NCBI GenBank assembly: GCA_014654705.1
Contig: JACVZY010000059.1
Coordinates: 62,001 to 126,000, forward strand
DNA length: 64,000 nucleotides
DNA from: Ignavibacteria bacterium
GTDB lineage: Bacteria > Bacteroidota > Ignavibacteria > Kapaibacteriales > UBA4661
Direction: 5' to 3'
Part shown: positions 9,412 through 18,112 of the stretch, piece after piece
Numbering within the stretch: position 1 is the stretch's first letter
Layout: every line of letters begins with the position of its first letter
The notes under the pieces: model-generated
Database searches by the model: none
The model's input: the letters and a program-made list of their open reading frames with translations, nothing else
Told to the model about the DNA's origin: nothing
Position numbers and translations under genes: made by a program

Positions 9412-10458
9412 TTATCGAATGTTGAGATACTTTTTCTGCTCCGCTTCGGAAAGCGAGGCGAATTTGGGGTTGATGGTGGTAATGAGTTCTGCCGCAAACT
9501 TACGCGCCAGAGGTGTCATTGCCCGAAGGTGCGCAAGTAGTAAGAGGCGTGAGTGCTCGGTCGTGAAAATTTCGCGGAAATCCTTCTCTGTGGGTTTGCC
9601 TAAGCTAATCAATTTCATTACTTCGCCATACGCAAACAGATTTGCTCCATTGACTAATGTGCGTAAATCCTTGTATAGCGGGGGCAAGAGAATCTGATTT
9701 TTTCGATGTTTCATAATAAATGAGAGGCTTTCTTCGGCTGGTATAACTGAAGCAGAAGAAACTGCAATGTCAAGAAGACCATGAACGACGCTGGCAAGAC
9801 ACGTATCATTATCTGGCAAACCAGACATTGCTAAAATGGCAACTCCACGAGAGTACGGATTCCAAGAAGTGTGTACAATTTTTGATAAGTTTTTGACATT
9901 GACAGGATTGGTGCGCAGGAGTGTGCGGATTTCGCGGAATATAGCGGTATCAATCTTGATTCTTTGAGCTCGCTTTACAAATTGCTCTAATTCAATGTGT
10001 GCTGAATCGTCTGTAAGTAACCTCGTACGTTGTGCTAGAGTTCTCTCATAGTTATATTTGCGGTATTTATCGGAAAAATCATACCATTCAGATTGTAAAT
10101 CATTCTCTCCCTCAAACAAAGCATTTCGTTTCACCAAGAGACTATCTTGAGGTTCAATGACTGTAATGACTCCGTCATATGTTGTGTCATTTCGATAATA
10201 ATAAATTACGGACGCATCACAAAATTTCAATTCAGATTTCAGTGTTGCGGCACAAAAACTCAGTTTACCTTTCGGGTCATGCTTCCGCACGGAATCCTGC
10301 AATTGCTTGACCGTCCATTTCTTCAAGCCGATAAATTCAATCGTTTCGCCATCTTCCTGCACAACATTTTGCGCAAAGGAAGGGAGCGTAAAGACAGCCA
10401 AAGCAACGAGAAAACTTGCGCGGAGAGCCAAGGCACGGAAACGAGATATGTTCTTCAT
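9412..10458 (-). CDS. Secreted protein of unknown function
   Basis: I do not recognise the family. From the ATG at 10458 the product has 348 residues and a clean Sec signal peptide (LALRASFLVALAVFTLPSFA, then QNVVQ). The mature N-terminal part (EDGETIEFIGLKKWTVKQLQ and a DPKGKLSFCAATLKSEL stretch) looks like a small folded domain. The C-terminal two thirds is helical with repeats such as VKNLSKIVHTSWNPYSRGVA and ILAMSGLPDNDTCLASVVHG, which suggests HEAT-like helical pairs. The frame is open to 10566, but that extension would bury the signal peptide. It is 28 bp upstream of leuD on the same strand. Probably periplasmic. Confidence 0.7.
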   Translation of the reverse strand: MKNISRFRALALRASFLVALAVFTLPSFAQNVVQEDGETIEFIGLKKWTVKQLQDSVRKHDPKGKLSFCAATLKSELKFCDASVIYYYRNDTTYDGVITVIEPQDSLLVKRNALFEGENDLQSEWYDFSDKYRKYNYERTLAQRTRLLTDDSAHIELEQFVKRAQRIKIDTAIFREIRTLLRTNPVNVKNLSKIVHTSWNPYSRGVAILAMSGLPDNDTCLASVVHGLLDIAVSSASVIPAEESLSFIMKHRKNQILLPPLYKDLRTLVNGANLFAYGEVMKLISLGKPTEKDFREIFTTEHSRLLLLAHLRAMTPLARKFAAELITTINPKFASLSEAEQKKYLNIR

Positions 10459-10582
10459 AGATCGTAGAGAAAATTGAAAAAAGGGGGATTTTGGAAATTC
10501 AAGAAAGATAACTATTGATAGTCTGCTTGGCAAGTCATAGATTTGAAGAAAATATGGTTTTCGCAATCATTATGCAACCGTT

Positions 10583-10810
10583 ATGTCACTATTGTCATCA
10601 GCCACCTTTACCGCCGTTATCGAACGCTGCATAGCGACAAATTTGTATGTCGGTTATGTGCCGGGCTTTGTCGGCGCACATTCTCAAGGCGCATCTATTC
10701 AAGAATTGATGGAAAACCTGCGCGAAGTTTGTGCGATGCTTGTGGAAGACGGATTGCCGGCTCAGGAATCCGAGTTTGTCACAACTGAGCAGTTTGTTCT
10801 CGAAGCCTGA
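10583..10810 (+). CDS. hicB: HicB-family antitoxin
   Basis: HicB is the antitoxin of a type II pair; it binds HicA and normally represses the operon. The 75-residue product has the partial RNase-H-like HicB fold: a beta strand FTAVIERC, the hallmark YVGYVPGFVGAHSQGASIQE stretch, and the helix ELMENLREVCAMLVEDGLP. It is at the short end for the family and no separate DNA-binding domain is seen. Its stop overlaps the start of hicA by one base (TGATG), so translation is coupled. The order antitoxin then toxin is the reverse of the classical hicAB but is common in this subtype. The pair is the only plus-strand unit inside a long minus-strand block, which fits later insertion. Confidence 0.9.
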   Translation: MSLLSSATFTAVIERCIATNLYVGYVPGFVGAHSQGASIQELMENLREVCAMLVEDGLPAQESEFVTTEQFVLEA

Positions 10811-11034
10811 TGGCAAGCGGTATTCCTATACTCAAGCCTCAAGAAGTCATTGCAATACTCATTCGTTTGGGTTTTGTGGAAGTGCGTCAGCGCGGCTCAC
10901 ACAAGCAATTTCGCCATTCAGACGGTCGCGGAACAACAGTGCCGTTTCATCAAGGGCGGGATATTTCGCCCATTCTTCTCCGGCAAATTGCGAAGGATAT
11001 TCAAATGAGTATGGATGCTTTTTTGCAATCGTAG
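10810..11034 (+). CDS. hicA: HicA-family mRNA interferase toxin
   Basis: HicA is a small double-stranded-RNA-binding-fold toxin that cleaves mRNA when free of HicB. The 74-residue product matches the YcfA/HicA pattern: KPQEVIAILIRLGFVEVRQR, then the catalytic GSHKQFRH with the expected His, then GRGTTVPFHQGRDISPILLRQI and a closing helix. Its start ATG shares one base with the hicB stop. Only 6 bp separate its stop from the stop of the convergent S9 peptidase gene. All key residues look intact, so the toxin should be active. Confidence 0.93.
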   Translation: MASGIPILKPQEVIAILIRLGFVEVRQRGSHKQFRHSDGRGTTVPFHQGRDISPILLRQIAKDIQMSMDAFLQS

Positions 11035-11040
11035 TCAACA

Positions 11041-13101
11041 TTACGGCTTCAGATATTGATTAAACCACTTCAAATACCGTTCAAAACGGTCTTTGTTGTA
11101 GCTGGGCATAGTCAGTCCGTGAAACTGTCCGGGATAAATTACGAGTTGCGTCGGCACGTTTTGTGAGCGCAGCGCCTGATAGAGTTGTTCGCTGCCTGCC
11201 GCGGGAACGTTAAAATCTTTTTCGCCCGCCATGAACAGCGTTGGCGTTTTGATGCGGTCTGCTTTCAAGAACGGCGAGGAAATTTGAAGCCATTTGTCAA
11301 GATTTTTCCACGGCGTACCGAGTTCGACCTCATACTGACGGATGTACTGGTCAGTGCCGTAGGTGGCTATGTGCAGAGCCGTTCCCGCGCCACTGGCGGC
11401 AGCTTTGAAGCGTGTGTCGGCGGCTATGAGATAGTCCGTCAAAATCCCGCCGTAACTCCATCCACCTACGCCAAGTTTTGCGCTGTCGGCAATACCCTGT
11501 GCTACAAGGTAATCCACCGCGCCGTGCAAGTCCAGCACTTCTTTATTGCCCCAATTGCCCGAAATTGCTTTGCAATACGCCAAGCCGCGCCCGTTGCTAC
11601 CACGATAATTCACCGCCGCCACAGCATAACCGCCCGCGGCAAGCATCTGGCGCGTGAGGTCAAAACCCCATTCGTCCTGAGCAACGGGACCACCATGTAT
11701 GAAAAGAATGAGCGGCAATTTCTGCGTTTTTGCTACGCCCGCCGGACGGAAAAGTAAGCCTGATGCTTCTACGCCGTCTTTGCTTTTTGAAGTAAAACCT
11801 TCCACGCTTGCAAGCGCAAGTGGCGCAAGAAACGCTTCTTGATGCTTTGTCAAACGGCGCAATTTTCCTTGTTCTTTACCACTTTGCTCAAAAGCAAAAA
11901 TTTCGCCCGGCATTTGCGGTTCGCTCACGATGGCTGCCCAAAGTTGGGTCTTTGTCTGCCCTGAAGTTTGTACTGCCACAAGGTCGCTGATGCTGCGGTT
12001 TTCTTCGGCAATCTTCACGGGCGCTTTGGGGCTGCTTGCGGAGAACTGCCCGATGTATCGGCGGCGGTCGTCAGTGATGAGCGCATAGACTGATTGCCCG
12101 TCCGCAGACCAAACGGGGCGCGCAACTGGGCGGTCAAGAGCGAGTGAAAGCGGTGTTGGTTCGCCGCCTTTGGCAGGGATGACCACAAGCACAGGCTGAT
12201 CGTACATGATGTAGTCGGGCGAAGTGGAGCGTGTGTAGGCAATCTTCGTGCCGTCGGGACTCCAGCGCGGATTGTCGTCGCTGCCTGTCCACGTGGTGAG
12301 TTGTTTTTCTTTTGCGCCTGGCTTTGCTTCGATAGTCCAAATATCGGTATTGCTGTTATAATCAGGGTCGGGGGTACGATTGCTCACAAAGGCAATCATC
12401 GTGCCGTCGGGCGACCACACAGGCGAACGGTCATCGTAACCGCCCCGCGTGAGAGTGTCGAGTTTTTTGGTGGCAAGGTCAAAAAGGTACAAATGCGTTT
12501 TTTCCGTTCGCCAGAGATAGCCCTCAATATCTTGCTTGAAGTGGTAACGCTCAGTAACAATCGGCGGTGCAGTTTTTGATTTTGCGGTATCAAGCGGGTT
12601 TGCGTCCTTTATCGTCAGAACCATTTTTTTGCCGTCGGGCGACCAAGCGTACTCGCTTAAATCCCCTTTTACGTCCGTGAGTTTGTATGCTTCGCCGCCA
12701 CGTCTGTCCAGAAGCCAGACTTGGCTTTTTTTCTCGCCATTCCGTGCCGAGACAAACGAAAGAAATTTCCCGTCGGGACTCCAGCGCGGTGAGCGTTCGC
12801 CTTCGTCTTTTGTGTGCGTCAGTTGCAGAGTTTCTTGTCCGTCCCAGCTTACCATCCAGAGGTCGCTATTGCGCTTGTCTTGTGCCGAATCAATGCTGGA
12901 AAGCGTGTAAGCAACCCATTTGCCATCGGGCGAGATTTGTGGGTCGGCGACTGTTTGCAAACGGTAGAAATCGGAAGGCTGTAAGGGGCGTTTGCTTGTG
13001 CCTTGTGCCACAGGTGGAGTCTGCGCTGTAAGCGTTTGCCAAGAAAATAGTTGCAAAAGAGTAACTGCGAAAGCAATAATCGTCGTCGTAGGTGTGCGCA
13101 T
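11041..13101 (-). CDS. S9-family prolyl oligopeptidase / acylaminoacyl-peptidase
   Basis: This secreted or periplasmic serine peptidase has 686 residues. A signal peptide (IIAFAVTLLQLFSWQTLTAQ) precedes a beta-propeller of PD40/WD-like blades, visible as repeated SPDGKWVAY, SPDGKFLSFVS, SPDGKKMVLT, SPDGTMIAFVS and SPDGTKIAYT motifs. The C-terminal alpha/beta-hydrolase domain runs from about residue 430. The nucleophile is Ser549 in GGWSYGG; the likely Asp is in FMAGEKDFNVP and the His in YPGQFHGLTMPS. The domain order and the LILFIHGGPVAQDEWGFD segment are typical of acylaminoacyl-peptidase or dipeptidyl-peptidase-like members. It probably trims imported peptides. A 41-bp gap separates it from the phosphatase gene upstream. 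Confidence 0.95.
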   Translation of the reverse strand: MRTPTTTIIAFAVTLLQLFSWQTLTAQTPPVAQGTSKRPLQPSDFYRLQTVADPQISPDGKWVAYTLSSIDSAQDKRNSDLWMVSWDGQETLQLTHTKDEGERSPRWSPDGKFLSFVSARNGEKKSQVWLLDRRGGEAYKLTDVKGDLSEYAWSPDGKKMVLTIKDANPLDTAKSKTAPPIVTERYHFKQDIEGYLWRTEKTHLYLFDLATKKLDTLTRGGYDDRSPVWSPDGTMIAFVSNRTPDPDYNSNTDIWTIEAKPGAKEKQLTTWTGSDDNPRWSPDGTKIAYTRSTSPDYIMYDQPVLVVIPAKGGEPTPLSLALDRPVARPVWSADGQSVYALITDDRRRYIGQFSASSPKAPVKIAEENRSISDLVAVQTSGQTKTQLWAAIVSEPQMPGEIFAFEQSGKEQGKLRRLTKHQEAFLAPLALASVEGFTSKSKDGVEASGLLFRPAGVAKTQKLPLILFIHGGPVAQDEWGFDLTRQMLAAGGYAVAAVNYRGSNGRGLAYCKAISGNWGNKEVLDLHGAVDYLVAQGIADSAKLGVGGWSYGGILTDYLIAADTRFKAAASGAGTALHIATYGTDQYIRQYEVELGTPWKNLDKWLQISSPFLKADRIKTPTLFMAGEKDFNVPAAGSEQLYQALRSQNVPTQLVIYPGQFHGLTMPSYNKDRFERYLKWFNQYLKP

Positions 13102-13142
13102 ATTGGGTAAGGTGAATCGGGTGAAAAGAAGATAAAGTATGG

Positions 13143-13841
13143 TTACGAAAATTTATAATCGACGAGCCGCGATGGAAGAATAAAGGTTTCCAAGACTGTT
13201 CCCTCAAGAGATAGGTGGAGAGCGGTGAGATTCAGACCAAAGACTGCGGCAGTATCAATGTTCCAGCAGTTCTCGGCTTCGCGGAATTCGGGTGCGCCTG
13301 TTTCACGAGGAGTATGACCGATAATTTGCACTTTACCGAGGTTTTTGAGCCGGGAGCGCGTCCAGAGAATGTTCTCCTCGTGGTCTGGCGTAAGCGCTTC
13401 TTCCACGCTATTCCAAATGTGCGAAATTCCTGCATGGCTCACAAATACGTGGTCGTTTTCCCAGAAAAGCGGGCGTTTGCGTAGCCATTCCATATCGTCC
13501 GGCAGACGCTCAAGCAGTTCCGGTAGGGCATAGTATTGCGACATCGTAGAATTTTCTCGACTATAGCGTTTTGCTATTGGAGGAATCGCATCCCGCATGA
13601 CATTCCAGTATTCCAGCACCATAGCTTCGTGATTACCCTTCAGGAACGTAACATTTTCGGGATACTGCTCCTCCAGCTGCCGCGCAAATTCTATGGTTTC
13701 AGGAACGTATTTCCCTCTATCGGTCAGGTCTCCAAGCTGGATAAGGCGCATGCTTTCAGGCTGCCAGTACATTTCCACCAAAGAGCGAAAAGTATAAAAG
13801 CAGCCGTGAACGTCGCCGATGATGAGAAGGGTTTCGGGCAT
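13143..13841 (-). CDS. Metallophosphoesterase (PPP-type protein phosphatase / Ap4A hydrolase-like)
   Basis: The 232-residue product carries the full dinuclear-metal motif set of calcineurin-like phosphoesterases: GDVHG near residue 9, GDLTDRG near 37, KGNHEA near 68, a later His in FVSHAGIS and IIGHTPRE near 175. The GDVHG..GDLTDRG..GNHE spacing is that of small bacterial PPP phosphatases (PrpA/PrpB) and of symmetrical Ap4A hydrolase. The two cannot be separated by eye. It lies 6 bp after leuC on the same strand, so it is probably co-transcribed, though no functional link to leucine synthesis is known. Confidence 0.88.
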   Translation of the reverse strand: MPETLLIIGDVHGCFYTFRSLVEMYWQPESMRLIQLGDLTDRGKYVPETIEFARQLEEQYPENVTFLKGNHEAMVLEYWNVMRDAIPPIAKRYSRENSTMSQYYALPELLERLPDDMEWLRKRPLFWENDHVFVSHAGISHIWNSVEEALTPDHEENILWTRSRLKNLGKVQIIGHTPRETGAPEFREAENCWNIDTAAVFGLNLTALHLSLEGTVLETFILPSRLVDYKFS

Positions 13842-13847
13842 AAATTG

Positions 13848-15251
13848 TTAATGTAAAAATTCCCGTGCATCCGCCACCCGCCCGACAACAGCCGTCGCAG
13901 CAGCCGTAAGCGGCGATGCCAAGAGCGTCCGTGCGCCCTTGCCCTGACGACCTTCAAAATTGCGGTTGGATGTGCTGACGCAGTATTCGCCTGCTTTCAC
14001 GTCATCGCCGTTCATGGCAATACACATCGAACAGCCCGCAGAACGCCATTCTGCACCCGCTTCACGGAAAATGGTGTCCAGTCCTTCCGCTTCTGCTTGA
14101 CGCTTCACTTGTTCCGAACCCGGCACAACAAGCGTTCGCACACCGTCGGCAATCTTACGACCTTTCAGCACTGATGCTGCTTCGCGGAGGTCGGAAATAC
14201 GGGCATTCGTGCAAGAGCCGATAAAGACAACGTTCACTGCCTGACCTAGTATTGGTGCGCCCGGCGTGAGGTTCATGTACGCCAGTGCTTTTTCGAGTGC
14301 CGCGCGGTCGCCTGAGCTTGTGGCGTGTGCGGGGTCGGGTATGCGTTGGGTAATGCCCATGCCCATTCCGGGGTTTGTGCCATAGGTTATCATCGGCTCA
14401 AGCGCGTGTGCATCCAGCGTAACGGTGTGGTCGTAGCTTGCGCCGTCGTCGGTCGGAAGGGTTTTCCAGTAGGCAAGTTTTTTGTCCCATTCCGCGCCTT
14501 TGGGTGCAAATTCGCGTCCCGCGACATATTCAAAGGTCGTGTCGTCCGGCGCAACCATGCCCGCCCGTGCGCCGCCTTCGATGCTCATGTTGGAAATCGT
14601 CATGCGTCCTTCCATCGAAAGCGCACGAATCGCAGAGCCGGCGTATTCATACACGTACCCCGTGCCGCCTTCGGTGCCGGTTTTGGCGATAATGGCTAGG
14701 ATGATATCTTTCGCGGTAACGCCTTTTTTGAGCGAGCCGTCAATTTGAATGAGGCACGTTTTGGATTTGCGCTGCAAGAGGCACTGCGTCGCCAGTACGT
14801 GTCCGACTTCGCTTGTGCCAATCCCGAACGCCAATGCGCCAAATGCGCCGTGCGTGGAGGTGTGGCTGTCGCCGCAAACAATAGTCATGCCGGGCTGCGT
14901 CGCGCCGAGTTCAGGTCCAATCATGTGCACGATGCCTTGTTTGTCGCTTGTAAGGTCGTAGAGCCTGATTCCATGCTCTTTTGCGTTGGCGTAGAGCGTT
15001 TGCACTTGCTTCACCGCCATTGCGTCGGCGACGGACAAATCCCGTGAGATGGTCGGTGTGGAGTGGTCGCAGGTAGCAAGCGTGCGGTCTGGGCGACGCA
15101 CCTTCAGCCCGCGCGACTTCAATTCCGAAAATGCTTGCGGCGAGGTTACTTCGTGGATAAGGTGCAGGTCTATGTACAGCACTGCGGGGCAGTCGGGTTC
15201 TTGTGAAACGACGTGTGCGTTCCAGACTTTTTCAAAGAGAGTTTTGGGCAT
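13848..15251 (-). CDS. leuC: 3-isopropylmalate dehydratase large subunit
   Basis: LeuC is the [4Fe-4S] catalytic half of isopropylmalate isomerase. The 467-residue length equals that of typical LeuC. The start [20 protein letters not shown] is canonical. The three cluster cysteines are visible in [13 protein letters not shown] (near residue 347) and [10 protein letters not shown] (near 406 and 409). [20 protein letters not shown] and the closing [22 protein letters not shown] are also diagnostic. It should assemble with the leuD product encoded 4.5 kb further along the same strand. It is followed after 6 bp by the phosphatase gene. Confidence 0.98.
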   Translation of the reverse strand: MPKTLFEKVWNAHVVSQEPDCPAVLYIDLHLIHEVTSPQAFSELKSRGLKVRRPDRTLATCDHSTPTISRDLSVADAMAVKQVQTLYANAKEHGIRLYDLTSDKQGIVHMIGPELGATQPGMTIVCGDSHTSTHGAFGALAFGIGTSEVGHVLATQCLLQRKSKTCLIQIDGSLKKGVTAKDIILAIIAKTGTEGGTGYVYEYAGSAIRALSMEGRMTISNMSIEGGARAGMVAPDDTTFEYVAGREFAPKGAEWDKKLAYWKTLPTDDGASYDHTVTLDAHALEPMITYGTNPGMGMGITQRIPDPAHATSSGDRAALEKALAYMNLTPGAPILGQAVNVVFIGSCTNARISDLREAASVLKGRKIADGVRTLVVPGSEQVKRQAEAEGLDTIFREAGAEWRSAGCSMCIAMNGDDVKAGEYCVSTSNRNFEGRQGKGARTLLASPLTAAATAVVGRVADAREFLH

Positions 15252-15309
15252 AATCTTGGGAAATGTTGAGTTGTGAATGATGAGTTTTGAGTTTGTTTCG
15301 TTTGAGAGT

Positions 15310-15843
15310 TTAAGGCATCCAGCCGAGGTGTACAGTTAGCATATACCGTACCTCACTTTGACGTAAATTAAGATTTCCAAGCACCGTTAAGCCAAACCCA
15401 ATGGCGTATGCTTTTATAGCAGCGTGTACTTCCCACGCAAGTCCAATTGTATTAAACTGCATTCCCGTTAGATTGTTTTGTGCCGGAATGGTGCCGTAGG
15501 TATAGCCCAAGCCTACCGAAGCAGTGGCAAACGCCCAGTTGCCCCGTTCAATCACGCCATAGAGTAGGCTTATATCGTATGTTTGCGGTGTAAAGGGTGC
15601 GTAGGAGGTTGTTCCCATGCCCGCATGACGTAGTTTGAAAAGATGATGCTCTGCAGCGACCGAAGCCGCCACTTCGTATCCAACAAAAAACCAGCCGCCA
15701 TGCAGCCAATACCAATTCTCACGCGGCTCCTGCATACTATCTGCTTTTGTGGAATCTAGTGTTTGTGCGCGTAGTGGCGCATAGCATAACGCACAAACCA
15801 TGGGAAGTGCGAGAAAAATATGGGTGGACGGAAAGTTTTTCAT
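15310..15843 (-). CDS. Secreted protein of unknown function
   Basis: The 177-residue product has a signal peptide ([18 protein letters not shown]) and a mature part with alternating hydrophobic and aromatic residues, for example [36 protein letters not shown] and [20 protein letters not shown]. This suggests a small beta-barrel or membrane-associated protein; I recognise no family. Its ATG overlaps the stop of the DUF433 gene by four bases (ATGA), so the two are translationally coupled. This is odd because DUF433 antitoxins normally precede a PIN-like toxin. Confidence 0.65.
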   Translation of the reverse strand: MKNFPSTHIFLALPMVCALCYAPLRAQTLDSTKADSMQEPRENWYWLHGGWFFVGYEVAASVAAEHHLFKLRHAGMGTTSYAPFTPQTYDISLLYGVIERGNWAFATASVGLGYTYGTIPAQNNLTGMQFNTIGLAWEVHAAIKAYAIGFGLTVLGNLNLRQSEVRYMLTVHLGWMP

Positions 15844-16061
15844 AAAGCGTCTCCAGTTGTTAGCTTAAAATCCTTATCATACTCCAAAGCCTCTCGAATA
15901 CTTGCTTCGCTCAATTCAGGAAAATCCGCGCAAATTTCCTGTACACTTATTCCCGCCGCCAGCCAGCCCAGAATATCTTGGACAGCAATCCGTGTACCGA
16001 TGATACAAGGCTTCCCGCAGCGAATGTCGGGATTGATGGTGATGATATTTGTATAGTTCAT
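15840..16061 (-). CDS. DUF433 protein (VapB45-like antitoxin)
   Basis: From the ATG at 16061 this is a 73-residue DUF433 protein. The hallmark pattern is complete: ITINPDIRCGKPCIIGTRIA, then VQDILGWLAAGISVQEICAD, then FPELSEASIREALEY. DUF433 is a winged-helix-like domain usually acting as antitoxin with a DUF5615/Mut7-C PIN-like nuclease. No such nuclease follows; the next gene encodes a secreted protein. The frame continues upstream of 16061 into sequence that matches the end of a Uma2 protein, so a GTG at 16100 is not needed as a start. Confidence 0.85.
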   Translation of the reverse strand: MNYTNIITINPDIRCGKPCIIGTRIAVQDILGWLAAGISVQEICADFPELSEASIREALEYDKDFKLTTGDAL

Positions 16062-16238
16062 CGTAAAGCCTTTCAATTCCAGCACAAAATCTGGCAACAC
16101 ATCTTCACCCGAAACTGTATTATCAAAGCCGTGAACTTACGACGTAGAGCCGTCTTGACGGTACACGTACACGATGTCCTCAAATGGTTCTATGAGCCAT
16201 GCGAGACGGCGGCAGTGCGTGAGCTTGTCGGTTGTCAT
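16062..16238 (-). pseudogene. Remnant of a Uma2-family (DUF820) gene, C-terminal part
   Basis: On the minus strand, in the same frame as the DUF433 gene, I read DKLTHCRRLAWLIEPFEDIV then YVYRQDGSTS, a TAA stop at 16137-16139, and then VHGFDNTVSGEDVLPDFVLE ending LKGFT. The pattern of RLAWLIEP, VYVYR and SGEDVLPDFVLEL is the C-terminal signature of Uma2 restriction-endonuclease-like proteins. The in-frame stop and the loss of everything before DKLT mark it as a decayed gene. There is no stop between the remnant and the DUF433 ATG. Confidence 0.75.
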
Positions 16239-16340
16239 TCCGATAACTCGGTTGATGGGATAGCCACTGGTTGATACAAATTTACTCAAATGTCTATTGA
16301 AACCACCGCCTAGAGTTTTGCATCATCCCCGCAGAATTGA
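16239..16340. other. Short gap upstream of Uma2 remnant
   Basis: I see no Uma2-like sequence in any frame here, so the N-terminal two thirds of that gene appear to be deleted rather than frameshifted. Confidence 0.4.
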
Positions 16341-18059
16341 TTACTGCTTGCCTTGCAAGCGGAGAATATCCGTTTTGATTGCGTCGAGTTGCCATTCGGT
16401 TTCCTCGCGCTCAATTGCGCCGAGTTGTGTGCGGACGGTAATTAGCGGCGATGCTCCGCCCAGAAGCCCCAGAGCAGGGTGCGTCAACCCAAACAAACCA
16501 AGTGGCGAAAACTGCACGTCCGTGTGGCGGGCAGTGCGCACAGCAAGGCTTTCCAGCCATGAATTTGTAATACCTCCTTCAGGCACTATTTCCGATGGAA
16601 ATGAGTTCGCGCCCGTACTTCCGCGACGCGCTTTGTCGTTCGTTTCGGCTTGTTTTGCGGTGTTCAAATATGCAATGGTGAAGCCGACCCCGCCGCCGAC
16701 CGCTGCCAGAAGCGGCGCATAAAGTGCAATACCGCCCGTACGGACTGCGTACAGCGGTATCAAACCAACGGTAGCACCAAGCGAAGCAGCTTGATTGATT
16801 TGTTGCCCTTGGTCGAAGGTGAAATCTTTATCACGAATGAGTTCGTTGCCAAGCACGTAACCAAGAGCTTGTGCGCCGATGGTCAAGCCCGAAAGCAATC
16901 GAAAATCCGGCAGTGTTTGCTGGCTTTGCAGTGAAGTCAAGCCAATCGAAAGCGGTATAAGGCTCATAAAACCGGCAGGATTCTCAAAGACAATCGCATC
17001 GCCCGGAGCGATATTCTGGCTTTGTCCAATTCGATACCCCAAGAAATACCCACCCGCCGACCCCAGCAACGATGCGGCTGCCGTCAGACGCAGCGCGTTA
17101 GGGCTGAGATTGCCCTGCGTATCTACGCTAAACGCTCCAAGTGCCACCGCAGCCAGCGCTCCGGTGAAAATTGTGCTGCTGCCCATGTTGGTCAGTATGG
17201 AGGTTTGACCGTAATTAAGATTCAACGTTTCCGGCAGACGGAGCGTAAAACCTGATTCTATCAAACTTCCCAGTATGCCGGAAATGCCAAGCGTACGCCC
17301 TTCGATTTGTTGCTGGTCAGCGACGGCAAGGTATCCGGCTATTCCGTGAAAAAAGCCTGCCGTAATGCTGTTTGTAAGCATTTGTGCTGATGAGCGCGTG
17401 AACCACGGCTGCGAAACCGCCCAAATCGCACCGCCGCCAAAGGCTAATGGTGCGGCAACGGTTGTTACGCCGATGTTGGGAGCAAAGGACGGATTACTTG
17501 TACCGCTTGAAAACGAAAAAGCGTCCGCAAGAATTCCATACGACAAACCCAGCGTTGTAGCGCTAATAACGATGGTGGTTTTCTCCCAATCGTTCAAATT
17601 TCGTTCGTCAAGCGGACGGGCAAAACCACCGGAAAACCCGCCTTGTGAGGAACCACCTTGCGGAAAACCGTTCTGCGGCTGCAACATTTGCCCGCGCTGA
17701 AGTGCATTGCTGACAGCACTGCGCAAATCAATCAATTCTGCCAGCGAGAGACGAATACGTGTGTTTTCGGGTGTGCTATTCAAAAGCTGCGTCAGTTCCA
17801 GCACAAATGAAGAGTCGGGCAACTGAAACAGTCGTGCGTCAATGACATTCCGATACTTCGGGAAAAAGTTAAACTGCCGCTCCATATCTTCGGTGATAAT
17901 CCAGAGTTTGCCTTCTTTGTCGAAGGGGGCTTGGATTTCGGCGGAAGTTTTTGCGGGTGCTGCTGCTGTCGGAGTGGGCTGCGTTTGTGAAAGAGCAACA
18001 CTCACGCTGCCGAGCAGCAGATAGACAAGCGTGAGAGCGAGATTGCGAGCGATGTTCAT
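16341..18059 (-). CDS. Secreted/membrane protein of unknown function, paralogue A
   Basis: The 572-residue product has a signal peptide (LALTLVYLLLGSVSVALSQ), then a charged domain of about 100 residues (GKLWIITEDMERQFNFFPKY to ELIDLRSAVSNALQ), then a long region of small-residue-rich hydrophobic helices (for example GALAAVALGAFSV, LLGSAGGYFLGYRIGQ, LLAAVGGGVGFTIAYL). The C-terminus contains TDVQFSPLGLFGLTHPALGL and SPLITVRTQLGAIE. The protein at 18099-19721 repeats this design point for point, so they are paralogues. I recognise no family. The mixture of a signal peptide with glycine-rich hydrophobic segments could mean an outer-membrane protein or an unusual inner-membrane one. The 39-bp gap to its paralogue suggests one transcript. 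Confidence 0.7.
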   Translation of the reverse strand: MNIARNLALTLVYLLLGSVSVALSQTQPTPTAAAPAKTSAEIQAPFDKEGKLWIITEDMERQFNFFPKYRNVIDARLFQLPDSSFVLELTQLLNSTPENTRIRLSLAELIDLRSAVSNALQRGQMLQPQNGFPQGGSSQGGFSGGFARPLDERNLNDWEKTTIVISATTLGLSYGILADAFSFSSGTSNPSFAPNIGVTTVAAPLAFGGGAIWAVSQPWFTRSSAQMLTNSITAGFFHGIAGYLAVADQQQIEGRTLGISGILGSLIESGFTLRLPETLNLNYGQTSILTNMGSSTIFTGALAAVALGAFSVDTQGNLSPNALRLTAAASLLGSAGGYFLGYRIGQSQNIAPGDAIVFENPAGFMSLIPLSIGLTSLQSQQTLPDFRLLSGLTIGAQALGYVLGNELIRDKDFTFDQGQQINQAASLGATVGLIPLYAVRTGGIALYAPLLAAVGGGVGFTIAYLNTAKQAETNDKARRGSTGANSFPSEIVPEGGITNSWLESLAVRTARHTDVQFSPLGLFGLTHPALGLLGGASPLITVRTQLGAIEREETEWQLDAIKTDILRLQGKQ

Positions 18060-18082
18060 AGCATTAAAAAAAGTGAAAGGTG

Positions 18083-18112
18083 TTATCGTTGTTCGTTTTT
18101 ATCGTTGTTCGT
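18083..18112. repeat. Direct repeat spanning the stop of the 18099 gene
   Basis: TTATCGTTGTTCGT occurs at 18083-18096 and again at 18099-18112, with TT between. The second copy encodes the last residues and stop (NEQR-stop on the minus strand), so a small duplication at the 3' end is the simplest reading. Confidence 0.6.

Noticed and set aside
16239-16340. N-terminal half of the Uma2 gene in another frame
   Set aside because: I translated this stretch in the remnant's frame (reading through LGGGFNRHLSKFV) and found no Uma2 similarity, so it appears deleted rather than frameshifted.
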